The notes: generated by a model not told the origin, from the letters alone. 64,000 bases of DNA from Verrucomicrobium spinosum DSM 4136 = JCM 18804 (GCF_000172155.1 NZ_ABIZ01000001.1:248001-312000), one strand, 5' to 3'. Counted from the first letter of the stretch, positions 8,632 through 19,158 are shown. Numbers and translations: made by a program.

Positions 8632-11600
8632 ATGTTCTGCTTCCGATCCGCGCTTATACTTGCTCTACTGGCTCTCTCTTCGCTCCCCACGGTGCGAGGC
8701 CAGACGTATTGGGATGCCAACGGAGACGCCGCTGGCTCAGGGAACCTCGGGGGTGTGTGGGGGACGGATGCCTTCTGGTCGAGCAACGCCAATGGCCTGA
8801 CGGCGACAGGCGCGTATGTCTCTGGGAGTCAGGTGGTGTTCTCCGCAGGCACGGATGGCGTCGGCACTTACACCATCACCCTGTCCAGCAACCAGAGTGC
8901 TGCCGGGCTCAATTTTCAGGAGGGGCATGTCACCCTGGCACCGGCCACGACGGTGGACTTCGCCTCCACCCAGGTGCTGACCCTCACGGGAGCGGTGCCC
9001 GGTGTGAACGTGCAGAACATGGATTCGGTGATCTCCAGCAGGCTCACCTCGTCAGGATTGACCAAGACCGGGCTGGGCAAGCTCACGCTCAACTACGGCA
9101 CCTCGGGCAGTGCCAGCTACTTTAACCTGGCGGGTGGTGCCATCACAGTGAACGCGGGTACGCTGGAGCTGGCCGGCACGGGTACCAGCGCGAACCAGCT
9201 GAATGCCGCCAATGGCATTGTAGTGAACTCCGGCGGCACGTTCCTGTGGAGCAGCGGGGTCAACAACATCAGCGATGGTGCCAAGTTCACCATCAACACC
9301 GGCGGCACGTTGATCACGAAGGTCAACGACCAGATTGGCACCTTCGAGGGGAGCGGTCTCATCTCCGTGCAAAACGGCTCCGTCAATCTCTCCATGGGGG
9401 CCAACGTGACCACCTTCTCCGGCCTCATCACCGGCAATGGCACGCTACAGGTGAACAACTCGACGGGCAGCCTGACCCTGACCAACGCCAACACCTTCTC
9501 CGGGGGAATCACCTCCCAGACCACCATCACGAACTCCGGTAGCATCCGGTTGGGGCACAATCGGGCGGCGCAGAATGCCACACTCAGGCTCAACAACTAC
9601 GACACGTCGAAGATCAACATCAGCTTCGCCACCGGCATCGGCACCTTTGTGACAGGCGGTCTGGAGGGCATCAGCAAGCTGCTGCTGCAGGACACGACTG
9701 GTTCCGCCATCACCTTGCAGGTGGGAAACAACGATGTCTCCACGGTGTACCGGGGCGCTCTCAGCGGGAGTGGCGGCCTCACCAAGATCGGCAGCGGTAC
9801 CCTGACCCTGACCGGGGAGTTTCTCACCGTCACCGCCACGACGGGCGGAGTCCCGACCACGTTGACCTCGCCCGGTGCGGCTTCGCACACCTACACCGGT
9901 GACACGACCATCCTCTCCGGCCCGCACACCAACGGCGGCGTCAGCTCCACCAGCGTCAGCACGTTGAAGCTGGACTTCAATGCTCTGGCAGACGTGTCCG
10001 CCGTCAGCGGAAGCACCACCTATCTGACCACCGCGACGGCAGCGACCTCGAACATCGTAAGCAGTTCCAGCCGCCTGGTGCTCGGGACCGGGAGGCTTTG
10101 GGTGGCGGGAAACAACGCCGGCGGCACGGCCAGCCAGACCTTCAACAACACCCGGCTTCTGACCGGTCGCAGCTATGTGACCGTGACCCAGGGGACGGTG
10201 GCCGGCCCCACGGTGGTGAATCTGGGCACCATCACCCGGGAGGTGGTGGGCATTCTGGAGTTCACCCTGCCCACAGGCACCCAGAGCCTGACCAACGGTA
10301 TCACCACCACCACGGCCAACGGTGCCAGTGGCATCCTCGGTGGCTGGGCCATCGTTGGCAACGAGTGGGCGGTGAAGAACACCGCGGGGAGTGACATCGG
10401 AAACGTCGTTGCTGCCGGCGCAGGGGTGTACACCGCCTATGCAGGCGGCGATGTGGCGGGCACAGCCATCACCAATGTGTTGATCAATGACGCGTCCACC
10501 ACCGTCTCCACCGGCACCGGCACCACGGATGTGAACACAGTCATGGTCAGAAATCTGGCCGCGGACAATAGCGTGGTGAACCGCACGATCGACATCGCGG
10601 CAGGGGAAACCCTCCGCCTGGGGGAATCTGGCAGCATCTGGAATCAGGGGGGCGGGACCCTGGCGATCGGGACTGCCGCGAATGTGGGTGTGCTCACGGC
10701 TGGCGGTGCGGATAACACGGCAGGGGAGATCATTCTGCATCAGACGGGTGCGGGCGAGGTCACCCTGCGGTCATCCATCCGGGACAACGGCACCGGTGCG
10801 GTCACGTTCATCCGCACCGGCGCGGGCGGGCAGGTGGTCATCTCCGGGGTGAACAACCACACGGGTGGCAGTGTCTTCACGCAGGGCCGCACCCGGGTGG
10901 ACAATGTGGGCGGTCTGGGCTCCGGCCGGGTCACCGTCACGACTGGGGGGCAGCTCTGGATGAATGCCTCGGGCACGTACGCCCAGGCGTTTTCCCTCTC
11001 GGGTTCAGGTTATGGGGAGTCGGGCATTCCTGGTGCGCTACGCCTCGCTGGCGGGCAGGTGCTCAGCGGCATCATCACGCTCACGGGTGACACACGCATC
11101 GGGGCTGTGAATGCGAGCTCCGCCAGCACCCTGTCGGGCAAGATCACCGGGGACTATGCCCTGGATCTCTCTGGCGGCGCCAGTGGCACCAACATCATCG
11201 TGCTCAGCAACACGACGAATGATTTTACCGGGAACCTATCGCTCAACACCAATCTCAACGGCACCACCGCCTTTAACGCCGCGCTGGTGACCGTGCGGCT
11301 GGGTGCATCTGAAGTCATCCCCAACGGCTTTGGTAAAGGCAATGTAGTGCTGTCCGGTGGCTCCTCGGCGGTGACGCTGGATCTCAACGGGTTCAGTGAA
11401 ACCATCAACAGCCTGATTTCCTATGGCACGCACGCCAACACCTTTGTGACCAACAACGCCACGGGCACCACCTCCACCCTCACCCTGGGGGACAACAACA
11501 CAAGCACGCTGGTCGCCACGAATGCCGCCTACAGCACCTACTTCGGCGGGGCCTTGAAGGACGGTCTGGGCATTCTGGGCCTGACCAAGGTGGGAGAGGG

Positions 11601-12726
11601 CACACAGACCTTGAGCGGGGCCAATACCTACTCTGGCGTGACCCAGATCAACAAGGGCATCCTCCAGGCCGGGGCGGTCAACACGCTTTCCGCGAACTCC
11701 GATGTGGTGCTGATGAATGATGCCACCGTGATTCTCGCTCTAACCAACGGCATTGCGGATTTTTCGCAGGTCATCAAGTCCCTCTCAGGAGGTGGCAGGG
11801 TCAACCTGGGCACCATCGCCGCCGCCGACACGGTGGCAACGCCCGGCACGCGCCTCACCACGGGCAGTGCCGCAGACACCACGTACTCCGGCCAGATGGT
11901 CGGTGCGGGTGGTCTGGTGAAGCAGGGCGCAGGCCGCTTCACCCTCACCGGGGCGAATACGTATGTCGGCACCACCACCATCACGGCAGGGAATCTGCAG
12001 GTGGGGCTGTCAGGAGCGGGACAGACGGGCACGGGGCAGGTCACGGTGAATGCGGGGGCCACACTCTCCGGCACCGGCGTGGTGCAGGGGGCCACCACCG
12101 TTCAGGGCTTGATCAGTGCCGGGGACAATGGCGGTCAGGACCTGGGCAAGCTCACCTTCAGCAATGCGACCTCCGGCAGCCTGGTGCTGGCAGGGGGCGG
12201 CTCCGCGCTGGATCCGCGCGTGCTCTTCACCCTCGGTGGTGCCACCGGGAATGAGGCCGATCCCATGGATGGCATCCAGACCACAGGATGGCTCAATGGC
12301 GGGACCGGCAACCACGACCATGTGGAGGTGCAGGGTTCTTTGACGCTGACGAGCGGCAGTGTGATCAAGGTGGTGCTGGCCGATGCCTACACCCCCATGT
12401 GGGGAGATGTCTTCAACCTCATCGACTGGGCGACCGTGACGGGTGCGCTCAATGCCGGAACCTTCAATGTTGCCACCGACTTGAATCTCCAGGTGAGTGA
12501 CACCATGACGGTCAATGGTTGGTACTGGGAAACAAACCAGTTCCTCACAGATGGCATCATTTATGTGGCTCCGGAGCCTGCGCGGGTGATGCTCATCTTG
12601 TTGGGCATGGGGTTCAGTGTGATGGGGCGTCGTCGCCGGAAAAAGGTGTCAGCCCGAACGACTCTCGAGCCTGGCATAGTAAAGGAGGCGGGGGTTCCCA
12701 GCCCCGCTCAGTCGAGCGTCTCGTGA
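8632..12726 (+). CDS. Giant exported beta-strand-repeat protein with PEP-CTERM-type anchor
   Basis: The ATG at 8632 begins a signal peptide (MFCFRSALILALLALSSLPTVRG); the product is 1364 residues. The body is low-charge, rich in Gly, Thr, Ser and Asn, and carries autotransporter-associated strand repeats at least four times: GLTKTGLGKLTLN, GLTKIGSGTLTLTG, GLTKVGEGTQTLSG and GLVKQGAGRFTLTG. Near the C-terminus is a PEP-CTERM-type tripartite signal: APEPARV, a hydrophobic helix (MLILLGMGFSVMG) and a basic cluster RRRRKK. Exosortase-family processing of such signals is known; no exosortase gene lies here. Oddly, 26 further residues follow the basic cluster, where these proteins normally end. A surface or matrix role is inferred. 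Confidence 0.88.
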   Translation: MFCFRSALILALLALSSLPTVRGQTYWDANGDAAGSGNLGGVWGTDAFWSSNANGLTATGAYVSGSQVVFSAGTDGVGTYTITLSSNQSAAGLNFQEGHVTLAPATTVDFASTQVLTLTGAVPGVNVQNMDSVISSRLTSSGLTKTGLGKLTLNYGTSGSASYFNLAGGAITVNAGTLELAGTGTSANQLNAANGIVVNSGGTFLWSSGVNNISDGAKFTINTGGTLITKVNDQIGTFEGSGLISVQNGSVNLSMGANVTTFSGLITGNGTLQVNNSTGSLTLTNANTFSGGITSQTTITNSGSIRLGHNRAAQNATLRLNNYDTSKINISFATGIGTFVTGGLEGISKLLLQDTTGSAITLQVGNNDVSTVYRGALSGSGGLTKIGSGTLTLTGEFLTVTATTGGVPTTLTSPGAASHTYTGDTTILSGPHTNGGVSSTSVSTLKLDFNALADVSAVSGSTTYLTTATAATSNIVSSSSRLVLGTGRLWVAGNNAGGTASQTFNNTRLLTGRSYVTVTQGTVAGPTVVNLGTITREVVGILEFTLPTGTQSLTNGITTTTANGASGILGGWAIVGNEWAVKNTAGSDIGNVVAAGAGVYTAYAGGDVAGTAITNVLINDASTTVSTGTGTTDVNTVMVRNLAADNSVVNRTIDIAAGETLRLGESGSIWNQGGGTLAIGTAANVGVLTAGGADNTAGEIILHQTGAGEVTLRSSIRDNGTGAVTFIRTGAGGQVVISGVNNHTGGSVFTQGRTRVDNVGGLGSGRVTVTTGGQLWMNASGTYAQAFSLSGSGYGESGIPGALRLAGGQVLSGIITLTGDTRIGAVNASSASTLSGKITGDYALDLSGGASGTNIIVLSNTTNDFTGNLSLNTNLNGTTAFNAALVTVRLGASEVIPNGFGKGNVVLSGGSSAVTLDLNGFSETINSLISYGTHANTFVTNNATGTTSTLTLGDNNTSTLVATNAAYSTYFGGALKDGLGILGLTKVGEGTQTLSGANTYSGVTQINKGILQAGAVNTLSANSDVVLMNDATVILALTNGIADFSQVIKSLSGGGRVNLGTIAAADTVATPGTRLTTGSAADTTYSGQMVGAGGLVKQGAGRFTLTGANTYVGTTTITAGNLQVGLSGAGQTGTGQVTVNAGATLSGTGVVQGATTVQGLISAGDNGGQDLGKLTFSNATSGSLVLAGGGSALDPRVLFTLGGATGNEADPMDGIQTTGWLNGGTGNHDHVEVQGSLTLTSGSVIKVVLADAYTPMWGDVFNLIDWATVTGALNAGTFNVATDLNLQVSDTMTVNGWYWETNQFLTDGIIYVAPEPARVMLILLGMGFSVMGRRRRKKVSARTTLEPGIVKEAGVPSPAQSSVS

Positions 12727-12753
12727 GCGACATCGCCGGGAAACTCGGGGAGC

Positions 12754-12770
12754 GCAGGCGGCCCGCCTGC
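12754..12770. terminator. Hairpin between convergent genes
   Basis: A perfect 7-bp stem (GCAGGCG/CGCCTGC) with a 3-nt loop lies 28 bases after the stop of the strand-repeat protein and before the 3' end of the convergent minus-strand gene. There is no T-tract, so termination is only a guess. Confidence 0.3.
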
Positions 12771-12912
12771 AGCTCACTCAGTCACCCTCACGCAGAGCGC
12801 ACTCTATAGCTCCGACGCTGAGTTCCCGGCGAGCCGACTGCGCTCCCCAAGGCATTAATGCGTTGGCATCAGTCGAAGCTTGGGGGGCGCACGCACCTGC
12901 AAACTTCACACG

Positions 12913-15900
12913 TCAGGGTGCCGCAGAGGCAGCGGCTGATTTACCTTTATCCTTCGCGAACTGATCCGTGCCATACACCGCCATTTCGTTGAAGGACCAG
13001 AAGCAGCCTTTGTCGGAACCCGTCTGGGTGATGCGCACAAAGCGGGTGACGGTGTTGGGCGGGAATTGGACGGTGGTCATGGCCGCGCCTTTGCCGGAGA
13101 CCACGGGCTCGGACCACTTTTCACCGTCGGTGCTCACCCGGACCTCATATCCACGGGGGTAGTCGTCCTTGGAGGCCAGGGAGTCGAGGGTGATCCTCGT
13201 GAGCAGATGGTCCCGCTGCATGTCGAACTGGAACCACTGGCCGGGCTGCTGCGGGGTGCCGGTGGACCAACGGGATTTGGCATCGCCGTCCCACGCGTGT
13301 TTGGTGTCCTTCTCCTTGAGGGAGGCGCTGAAGGCCCAGGCCTTCATGTTGTCGCGCGGCACGGTCAGATAGGGCCCCAGCTCAGCCAGGGTGTAGGGTT
13401 CCAGTCGGTCGGACTCGGCGCGAATGGCAGCCACCTCCGCAGGGGTGATGGTGGGCGCGTTGTTGCCGAAGTTGTTGCGGATATAGGTAAGAACCTCCGC
13501 CACCCATTGGTCATCGTTGGCCTTCATCGGCACCATGGCACCAGGGTAGGTCTTGCCATCCACTTCGCCCATGAGGCCATGCAGCAGGATGCGCACGAGG
13601 GCATCCGGACTGCCTGCCACGCGCGGTGAACCGGAGAGCGGCGGGGCGAGATGGAGACCATCGGAGGTCACCACGCCCTTGCCGTCCGGGCCATGACAGG
13701 CAAAGCAGATCTGGGCATAGTGCTCGCTGCCCTTGCGCATGAGCGCCATGCCTACCGGATCGATCTTGACGGAGATGCCGCTGGGTCTGGCCGGATCGAA
13801 CTGCAGGCCCTGTCTGGCGGAGGCGGTGATGATCTCGTTCCAGGGATGCGAAGTGGCGGCCGCCTGCATCGCGGTGTGTCCGCCTTTGGCAGGAACGTAG
13901 CGCAAGGAGTTGACAGCTTGAACCACCACGTCAGGGGAGGGGTCTTTGACCATCGCCTCCACCTGGGTCAGCACTTCCTTGTCGGCCTTCTGCAGATAGC
14001 CTTCGCTGATGCGGATGGCCGTGGCGCGCACGCGTTCATCTTTGTCTTTGAAGGCGTCCATGAGAAGCTGCCGGTCCGTGGCACCCAGGCCGTCCAGCGT
14101 CCAGAGGGCGTGCATGCGGCCCAGAGGCTCCTGGCCCTTGTGGACGAGTTCGGTGAGGGCCGGGACCACGCTCCGGTCTCCTTTGAGCACCAGGAGCTTC
14201 TGCGCGGTGTCGCGCCACCAGCCGTTGGGGTGGGAGAGATGGCGGACCAGTTCAGCCGGTTTTTCCTGCAGCATGCGAGGCTGTGCGCCCGGTTGGTGGT
14301 CCTTGTGCACCAGGCGGTAGATGCGGCCATGGCCCACATACTTGTCATAGCCTTCGTTCACGATCGCGCTGTGCAGGTAGCCGCCCTGGGGCACCCAGGC
14401 GCTCTCCTGAATGACGCCGTGGTGCATGTCCACGATGTACAGGCAGCCATCGGGCCCGGTGGCGGTCCACACCGGGCGGAAGGCCAGGTCGGTGGAGGTG
14501 ATGAACTCGTCGCCCGGGGTGGCATTGGTGAGCACACGCTTGCCATCCACGTTGTTCACCTTGGCCCGGCGGATGAGGCGACCCACCGGCTCCGGCAGGA
14601 TGTAGTCGCCCCGCATTTCCTGCGGCAGTTGATCACCGCGAAAGATGGACTGCCCGCAGCAGGCGCTGAAGTGATTGAGCGTGCCCTTGGTGTTGTGGAT
14701 GCGGTTGAGGCCGCTTTGGGTGTCCAACGTCTGCACGCCGGGGAAAGTCTCGGCAAATCCAGGCTCGGTTTCGTCTGGCAACGTCAGGCTGCCGTAGGTG
14801 GGAAACTGCTGGAAGCCAAAGGCCGGGTTCTCCCCGCCGGCAGCAGAGCAGAAGAAGCGCCCTTCATCGTCCATGGCCAGACCCCACTGGGAGGTGCGGC
14901 CGAAGATCTGCACGGGCTCCATGGCATTGCCTTCGCGGGTGAGTCGGAAGCGGCGGGAGAGATTGCCGCTGTACAGGTGATTGTCGATGCCCCACTGCAG
15001 CGCGGTGTCCTGGTGCTCCAGGTTGTTCTTGGTCGGTTCCCCGTTGTAGAACTCCTTCTTCTCATCTGCGATGCCGTCGCCGTTGGTGTCCTGATAAGTG
15101 GCGAACTTGCCGGTGTAGGTTTCGGCAATGATGACGCGCCCGTCCAGGGGTAGGACCATGCGCGGCAGCACCAGCTTGTCTGCGAAGACCGTGGATTGGT
15201 CGAGGATGCCGTCCCCGTTGGTATCCGTGAGGCGGGACACCCGCGAGACCGGTTCGTCCTGGCCGGTGGCCTTGAGATCATGCATGTAGCTGCGCATCTC
15301 CGCCACATACATGTGCCCGTCTCCATCCCAGGTGCAGAGCACGGGATGCACGATGGTGGGCTCTGCGGTGACGAGTTCAAGGCGATAACCTTCCGGCACT
15401 TTGATCCGGTCCATGGCCTGCTGGGTGGTGAGATCCATCATAGGCACCTTGGGCACGCCACCGGGGAAGTTGCGGCTGGTGCGCTCCTCCGTGGGGAAGT
15501 CCTGAGGAATGGCCGTCGGGCATTTGCCGGTCACCAGCCATTCGATGGAGCGCAGGAATGTCGTTTGAAAACCAACACAGGCCAGCGGGCCGGAGCTGTC
15601 TCCCACGTGGCCCATCACATTGGTCATGACTTTGCCCTTGCCGTAGGGCACCCACCAGAGCACGGGCTCATGCTTGCCTGTGCCACCGTACTTTGCGTCA
15701 TCGAATGCGCTGAGGAGGATGTTCACGTTCTCGGCCGGTCCGCGCTGGCCGTGGTAGAGCTCGTCCTTCACATGCTTCCAAACACGGGGCATGCCTGCGG
15801 TGACGGGGTGTTGCGCATCGCGCACGGTGACCTGCCAGTCCCACTGCTTGCCGTGGCCGGAGGAGCGGCCTTTGCCCGCGGGCTCGCGCACCACAGTGCC

Positions 15901-16416
15901 GTCATCTTCCAGATAGAGCCCTGCACCATAGACGGTGTGACGCCAGAGGAGGCCCACCATTTTTTCGTATTCCTTCCAGCCGGTGAAGCTGTTGTTGGCG
16001 GCATGAACCAGGGCCACGGAGCCGCCTTCAGCGACATATTTCTCAAAAGCCGTCTGCACCCGCTGCGGCCACATGTCCCCGTTGTAGTCGAGCACGATGC
16101 ACTGGTACTTGTGGAACTGGGGATCCCACTTGTCCCACTCCGTCGCAGGCGCGCCTTTGGCAGGCGTGTTGGATTCTCCGGCGATGAATCCTGGCAGTCC
16201 ATTCAGGAGGGTCAGCAGGAATTCATTGCCGATCTTCCAGTCGTGATTGTTCTGTCCTCCAATGACGAGCACGGAGATGGCATCCTTCGATTTCGCGACG
16301 GTCGTAGCCGGAGCGGGCGCGGAAGGTTGTGCGGCAAGAGGGTGCGCGAGCGGAGTGGACGTCAGCAGCAGCACAGCCAGCCGGAGGCCTTGGGTGAATG
16401 ACGGTAACTTGATCAC
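12913..16416 (-). CDS. ThuA / membrane-bound-dehydrogenase / cytochrome c / discoidin fusion protein
   Basis: GTG start at 16416, 1167 residues, with a signal peptide at about 1-29. Domains in order: ThuA-like glutamine-amidotransferase fold (about 45-290, from VLVIGGQNNHDWK); a beta-propeller of the PVC membrane-bound dehydrogenase type (about 330-700, VPEGYRLELV...); HEAT-like helices (about 720-870); a cytochrome c with C904-F-A-C907-H908; and an F5/8 type C (discoidin) domain at the end. Proteins of this type are exported and thought to oxidise sugars and pass electrons to heme, but no member with this exact chain is known to me experimentally. The discoidin module could tether it to glycans. 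Confidence 0.88.
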   Translation of the reverse strand: MIKLPSFTQGLRLAVLLLTSTPLAHPLAAQPSAPAPATTVAKSKDAISVLVIGGQNNHDWKIGNEFLLTLLNGLPGFIAGESNTPAKGAPATEWDKWDPQFHKYQCIVLDYNGDMWPQRVQTAFEKYVAEGGSVALVHAANNSFTGWKEYEKMVGLLWRHTVYGAGLYLEDDGTVVREPAGKGRSSGHGKQWDWQVTVRDAQHPVTAGMPRVWKHVKDELYHGQRGPAENVNILLSAFDDAKYGGTGKHEPVLWWVPYGKGKVMTNVMGHVGDSSGPLACVGFQTTFLRSIEWLVTGKCPTAIPQDFPTEERTSRNFPGGVPKVPMMDLTTQQAMDRIKVPEGYRLELVTAEPTIVHPVLCTWDGDGHMYVAEMRSYMHDLKATGQDEPVSRVSRLTDTNGDGILDQSTVFADKLVLPRMVLPLDGRVIIAETYTGKFATYQDTNGDGIADEKKEFYNGEPTKNNLEHQDTALQWGIDNHLYSGNLSRRFRLTREGNAMEPVQIFGRTSQWGLAMDDEGRFFCSAAGGENPAFGFQQFPTYGSLTLPDETEPGFAETFPGVQTLDTQSGLNRIHNTKGTLNHFSACCGQSIFRGDQLPQEMRGDYILPEPVGRLIRRAKVNNVDGKRVLTNATPGDEFITSTDLAFRPVWTATGPDGCLYIVDMHHGVIQESAWVPQGGYLHSAIVNEGYDKYVGHGRIYRLVHKDHQPGAQPRMLQEKPAELVRHLSHPNGWWRDTAQKLLVLKGDRSVVPALTELVHKGQEPLGRMHALWTLDGLGATDRQLLMDAFKDKDERVRATAIRISEGYLQKADKEVLTQVEAMVKDPSPDVVVQAVNSLRYVPAKGGHTAMQAAATSHPWNEIITASARQGLQFDPARPSGISVKIDPVGMALMRKGSEHYAQICFACHGPDGKGVVTSDGLHLAPPLSGSPRVAGSPDALVRILLHGLMGEVDGKTYPGAMVPMKANDDQWVAEVLTYIRNNFGNNAPTITPAEVAAIRAESDRLEPYTLAELGPYLTVPRDNMKAWAFSASLKEKDTKHAWDGDAKSRWSTGTPQQPGQWFQFDMQRDHLLTRITLDSLASKDDYPRGYEVRVSTDGEKWSEPVVSGKGAAMTTVQFPPNTVTRFVRITQTGSDKGCFWSFNEMAVYGTDQFAKDKGKSAAASAAP

Positions 16417-16558
16417 GGAGATGAGGAGCGGTGGTTGAACTGAAGCGCGATGGTCCCGAAAAGCCGGGGGTCCTCATTCAAGTTGCACGCACTCCCTCGG
16501 CTCGTCACTTCCCGCCGTATCCCCTAAAGCGGGGAGGTCATCCCCTGCCCGCGGAGGG

Positions 16559-17197
16559 TCAGGATTCGCCGGAAATATGCTTCGCCACCGCTTCGGTGCG
16601 GTTCTTTACCCGCAGTTTCACGCAGATGTTTTTGACATAGGTGCGCACCGTTTCGGTGCCGATGCCCAGCTTGTCCGCGATCTCCTTGTAGATGTATCCG
16701 GAGGCCAGCAGCTCAATGACCTCCCCCTCGCGCGGCGAGAGTTTTTCGCTCTCGTCCACCGGTTTCGTGGGCCCGCGAAAGTACTGCACCACCCGGCGGG
16801 CGATGTGGGCGGAGAACTGGGCTCCACCCGAGTGGACATCACGGATGGCCTCGAACAGTTTCTCCGGGGCGCTCGATTTTACGAGGTATCCGCTCGCCCC
16901 TGCTTTGAGGGCGCGGAAGATGCGTTCGGCATCTTCATAGACGGTGAGCATGATGAACTCCATGTCCGGCAGGCGCTTCTTGAGCACCGCCACGCATTCA
17001 ATGCCCGACATCCCTGGCAGTTGAATGTCCATCAAGACCACATCGGGTGGGTTGGTGGGGATCTGGCGGACGGCTTCTTCCCCAGACTTCACGGCGTAGA
17101 GGCACTCGATATCGCGGGCGCTTTTCAGCACCAGGAGGAGCTGCTCGCGCAGCCCTGGATCATCCTCCACGATCACGACCGTTTTCTTGTCTTTCAT
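16559..17197 (-). CDS. NarL/LuxR-type response regulator
   Basis: 212 residues. The N-terminal receiver has the acidic pair (VEDDPG), the phospho-acceptor Asp in VVLMDIQLPGMSG and the lysine in GYLVKSSAPEKL. The C-terminal LuxR-type helix-turn-helix begins at LSPREGEVIELLASGYIYKEIAD. It lies four bases downstream of the histidine kinase stop on the same strand, so the two form a two-component pair. Output is DNA binding after phosphorylation; target genes are unknown, though the adjacent ThuA fusion gene downstream is a candidate. Confidence 0.95.
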   Translation of the reverse strand: MKDKKTVVIVEDDPGLREQLLLVLKSARDIECLYAVKSGEEAVRQIPTNPPDVVLMDIQLPGMSGIECVAVLKKRLPDMEFIMLTVYEDAERIFRALKAGASGYLVKSSAPEKLFEAIRDVHSGGAQFSAHIARRVVQYFRGPTKPVDESEKLSPREGEVIELLASGYIYKEIADKLGIGTETVRTYVKNICVKLRVKNRTEAVAKHISGES

Positions 17198-17201
17198 CAG
17201 C

Positions 17202-18875
17202 TTAGGTCGCAGGAGAAGAGGATGGTGATGACCGTCTGGAGGGCCTGGCAGGAATGGGCACTTCGAAACGGACGGTGGTGCCCTTGGCGGGCGTGCTGTG
17301 GAAGGTAACGGTGCCTCCCAGGGGATTCATGCGGCGCTCCATGTTGTTGAGACCGTGCCCTGGTGTCGTGTTTGCGGAATCGAATCCGCTCCCATTGTCG
17401 GTGATGGTGATCGTGAGGGTCGGATCGGTGAACTCCATGCGCACGGTGATCTCGGTGGCCGCAGCGTGCTTGATGGCATTGTGCAGGGCTTCCTTCACGG
17501 CCAGGGTGATGTTGTGACGCACCTCACTGGTGACGCGGCGTTGGCCCGGCACCTCGCAGGAATGAATGCGGCAGCGGATCCGTGCGGTGTCGCAGAAGTT
17601 CTGCGTGAGCTGGCAGATGTAGTTCACCAGCGCCTCCAGGTGATCGTGCTCGGGATTCACGGTCCATACGGTTTGGTAGAGTGCGCCCACCAGCTCGCGA
17701 GCCATGGCGGAGATGCGTTGGAAGCTCTCCCGCGAGGACTCGCTTTGGGGCTCGTTCTCGGCGAGCCCGCTCATGAGCGAGATGTGAGTGAGCCTCGCCC
17801 CGAGGTCGTCATGCAGATCCCGCGCAATCCGCAGGCGTTCCAGCTCGACCAACCGCTCTTGCTCGGCCCGGGCGAGGTGTTGGCGGATGCGCCGCCGGAT
17901 GACGGCCCGGCATGCCCACCAGAGCACCAGCCCGCCGGTGATGGAACTGCTGATCCAAAACCAGACGCTGCGCCACAACGGTTTCAGCACCACAAACTGA
18001 AGCTGGCGGGGCCCTTGGAGGGAGTTGCCCGTGGCATCCAGTTCATCACTCCAGAAGGTATAGGTACTGGCATTCAGCCGACCGTAGTTCACATCAAAGC
18101 GGTTGCCCATGCCGATGTTGTACATCTCGGACCACTCGACGGTGAGGGTCTCGCCGGGAGTGACGCGTGGTGCCCCCGTGCGTAGAAGATTCCACTCTGC
18201 ATGAGCTCCAGCATCATCATCCAGGATGCACAACGCTTCTCCCGCAGGGGTGGTCACCAGCCTGGCCATGGAAGGGCGGGTGCCGCTCCGCGTCCAGCCA
18301 GTGGCGAGGGAGTGCTGCTCATCAAGACCGGAGGCCGTTTCATAGACGAGCCTTGCTGTCGGCTTGGCCGGGCTCGAGAGCTTCAAGTCTCGAACGGCAT
18401 AAAGTCCCATGGCCGTGGGAGGGCCGGACGAGGAAATAGCCACTGTCACGGTGGCGGCATCCGGTGGCACCCGTAAGGATTCCCGTCGCAAGGTGAAGGT
18501 GGAGGTCCCGGTCTCACCCCGCCATCCTGCACTGATGCCGTCCACCGGGAAGAGGCGCTGCCCCACCTGGTCTCCCGCTGCATCGGCGAACCGTACGATG
18601 AGGCACATCTCGCTCTCGATCTGACGCCAGGATTCATCCACTCCATCCAGTTTGAAGCGAATGCGGCGGCAGTTCTCTGGATCCTCCTGGGCGGATTTGC
18701 CAAGGCGGAAGCTGACCGTTTTGGCGAACGCCGGAACTCGAAAGCCAGTTGGACCCGCAGAGAACGGTTTGCCATCCACCAGCAACACCACCGGGGCGGG
18801 GTTGGGGAGGTATTCAGCATGGACTGCGGGCAGGGCCAGCGGCGAGACCAGGTAACCCCAGAGGATGGGTGCCAT
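17202..18875 (-). CDS. Membrane sensor histidine kinase (HisKA_3 type)
   Basis: The frame is open from 19163, but the ATG at 18875 starts a good signal peptide (MAPILWGYLVSPLALPAVHA), giving 557 residues. A ~370-residue beta-rich sensor region follows, containing a segment like those in other PVC kinases (RIRFKLDGVDESWR). Then come one membrane helix (WFWISSSITGGLVLWW), the dimerisation/phospho-acceptor helix with ARDLHDDLGARL, and the ATPase lid DNGSGF and GHGLNNMERR. It phosphorylates the NarL-type regulator encoded four bases downstream. The ligand is unknown. Confidence 0.92.
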   Translation of the reverse strand: MAPILWGYLVSPLALPAVHAEYLPNPAPVVLLVDGKPFSAGPTGFRVPAFAKTVSFRLGKSAQEDPENCRRIRFKLDGVDESWRQIESEMCLIVRFADAAGDQVGQRLFPVDGISAGWRGETGTSTFTLRRESLRVPPDAATVTVAISSSGPPTAMGLYAVRDLKLSSPAKPTARLVYETASGLDEQHSLATGWTRSGTRPSMARLVTTPAGEALCILDDDAGAHAEWNLLRTGAPRVTPGETLTVEWSEMYNIGMGNRFDVNYGRLNASTYTFWSDELDATGNSLQGPRQLQFVVLKPLWRSVWFWISSSITGGLVLWWACRAVIRRRIRQHLARAEQERLVELERLRIARDLHDDLGARLTHISLMSGLAENEPQSESSRESFQRISAMARELVGALYQTVWTVNPEHDHLEALVNYICQLTQNFCDTARIRCRIHSCEVPGQRRVTSEVRHNITLAVKEALHNAIKHAAATEITVRMEFTDPTLTITITDNGSGFDSANTTPGHGLNNMERRMNPLGGTVTFHSTPAKGTTVRFEVPIPARPSRRSSPSSSPAT

Positions 18876-19158
18876 CCGCCACGGACCCCCACGCCGCTGG
18901 AGTGAGGCGGGTTGGGGGAGAATGGAGAGACGCGAAGGCACCACAGACGCTACTGTATCTGGAAGCAGTCTCAAATGCGAGGTTGGGTGCAGGGGGAGGA
19001 CGGGGAGGTTTCGTGAGCTTGCCTCAAGTGGCAGGGGTTTTAGTGGGGTGTTGACTACGTTAGGCAAACGAACCAACCGCGCGATTGGGGGGCAAGGAAC
19101 CACTTTGAGGTGCCCGCCACAGACCGAAGTTGATCCCAGTATGGGATCTGTAGCACAG

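Noticed and set aside
13651-15153. 500-residue plus-strand frame opposite the ThuA fusion, with a similar 401-residue one at 15196-16401
   Set aside because: His/Gly/Val-rich antisense translation without domains; the minus-strand gene is well supported.
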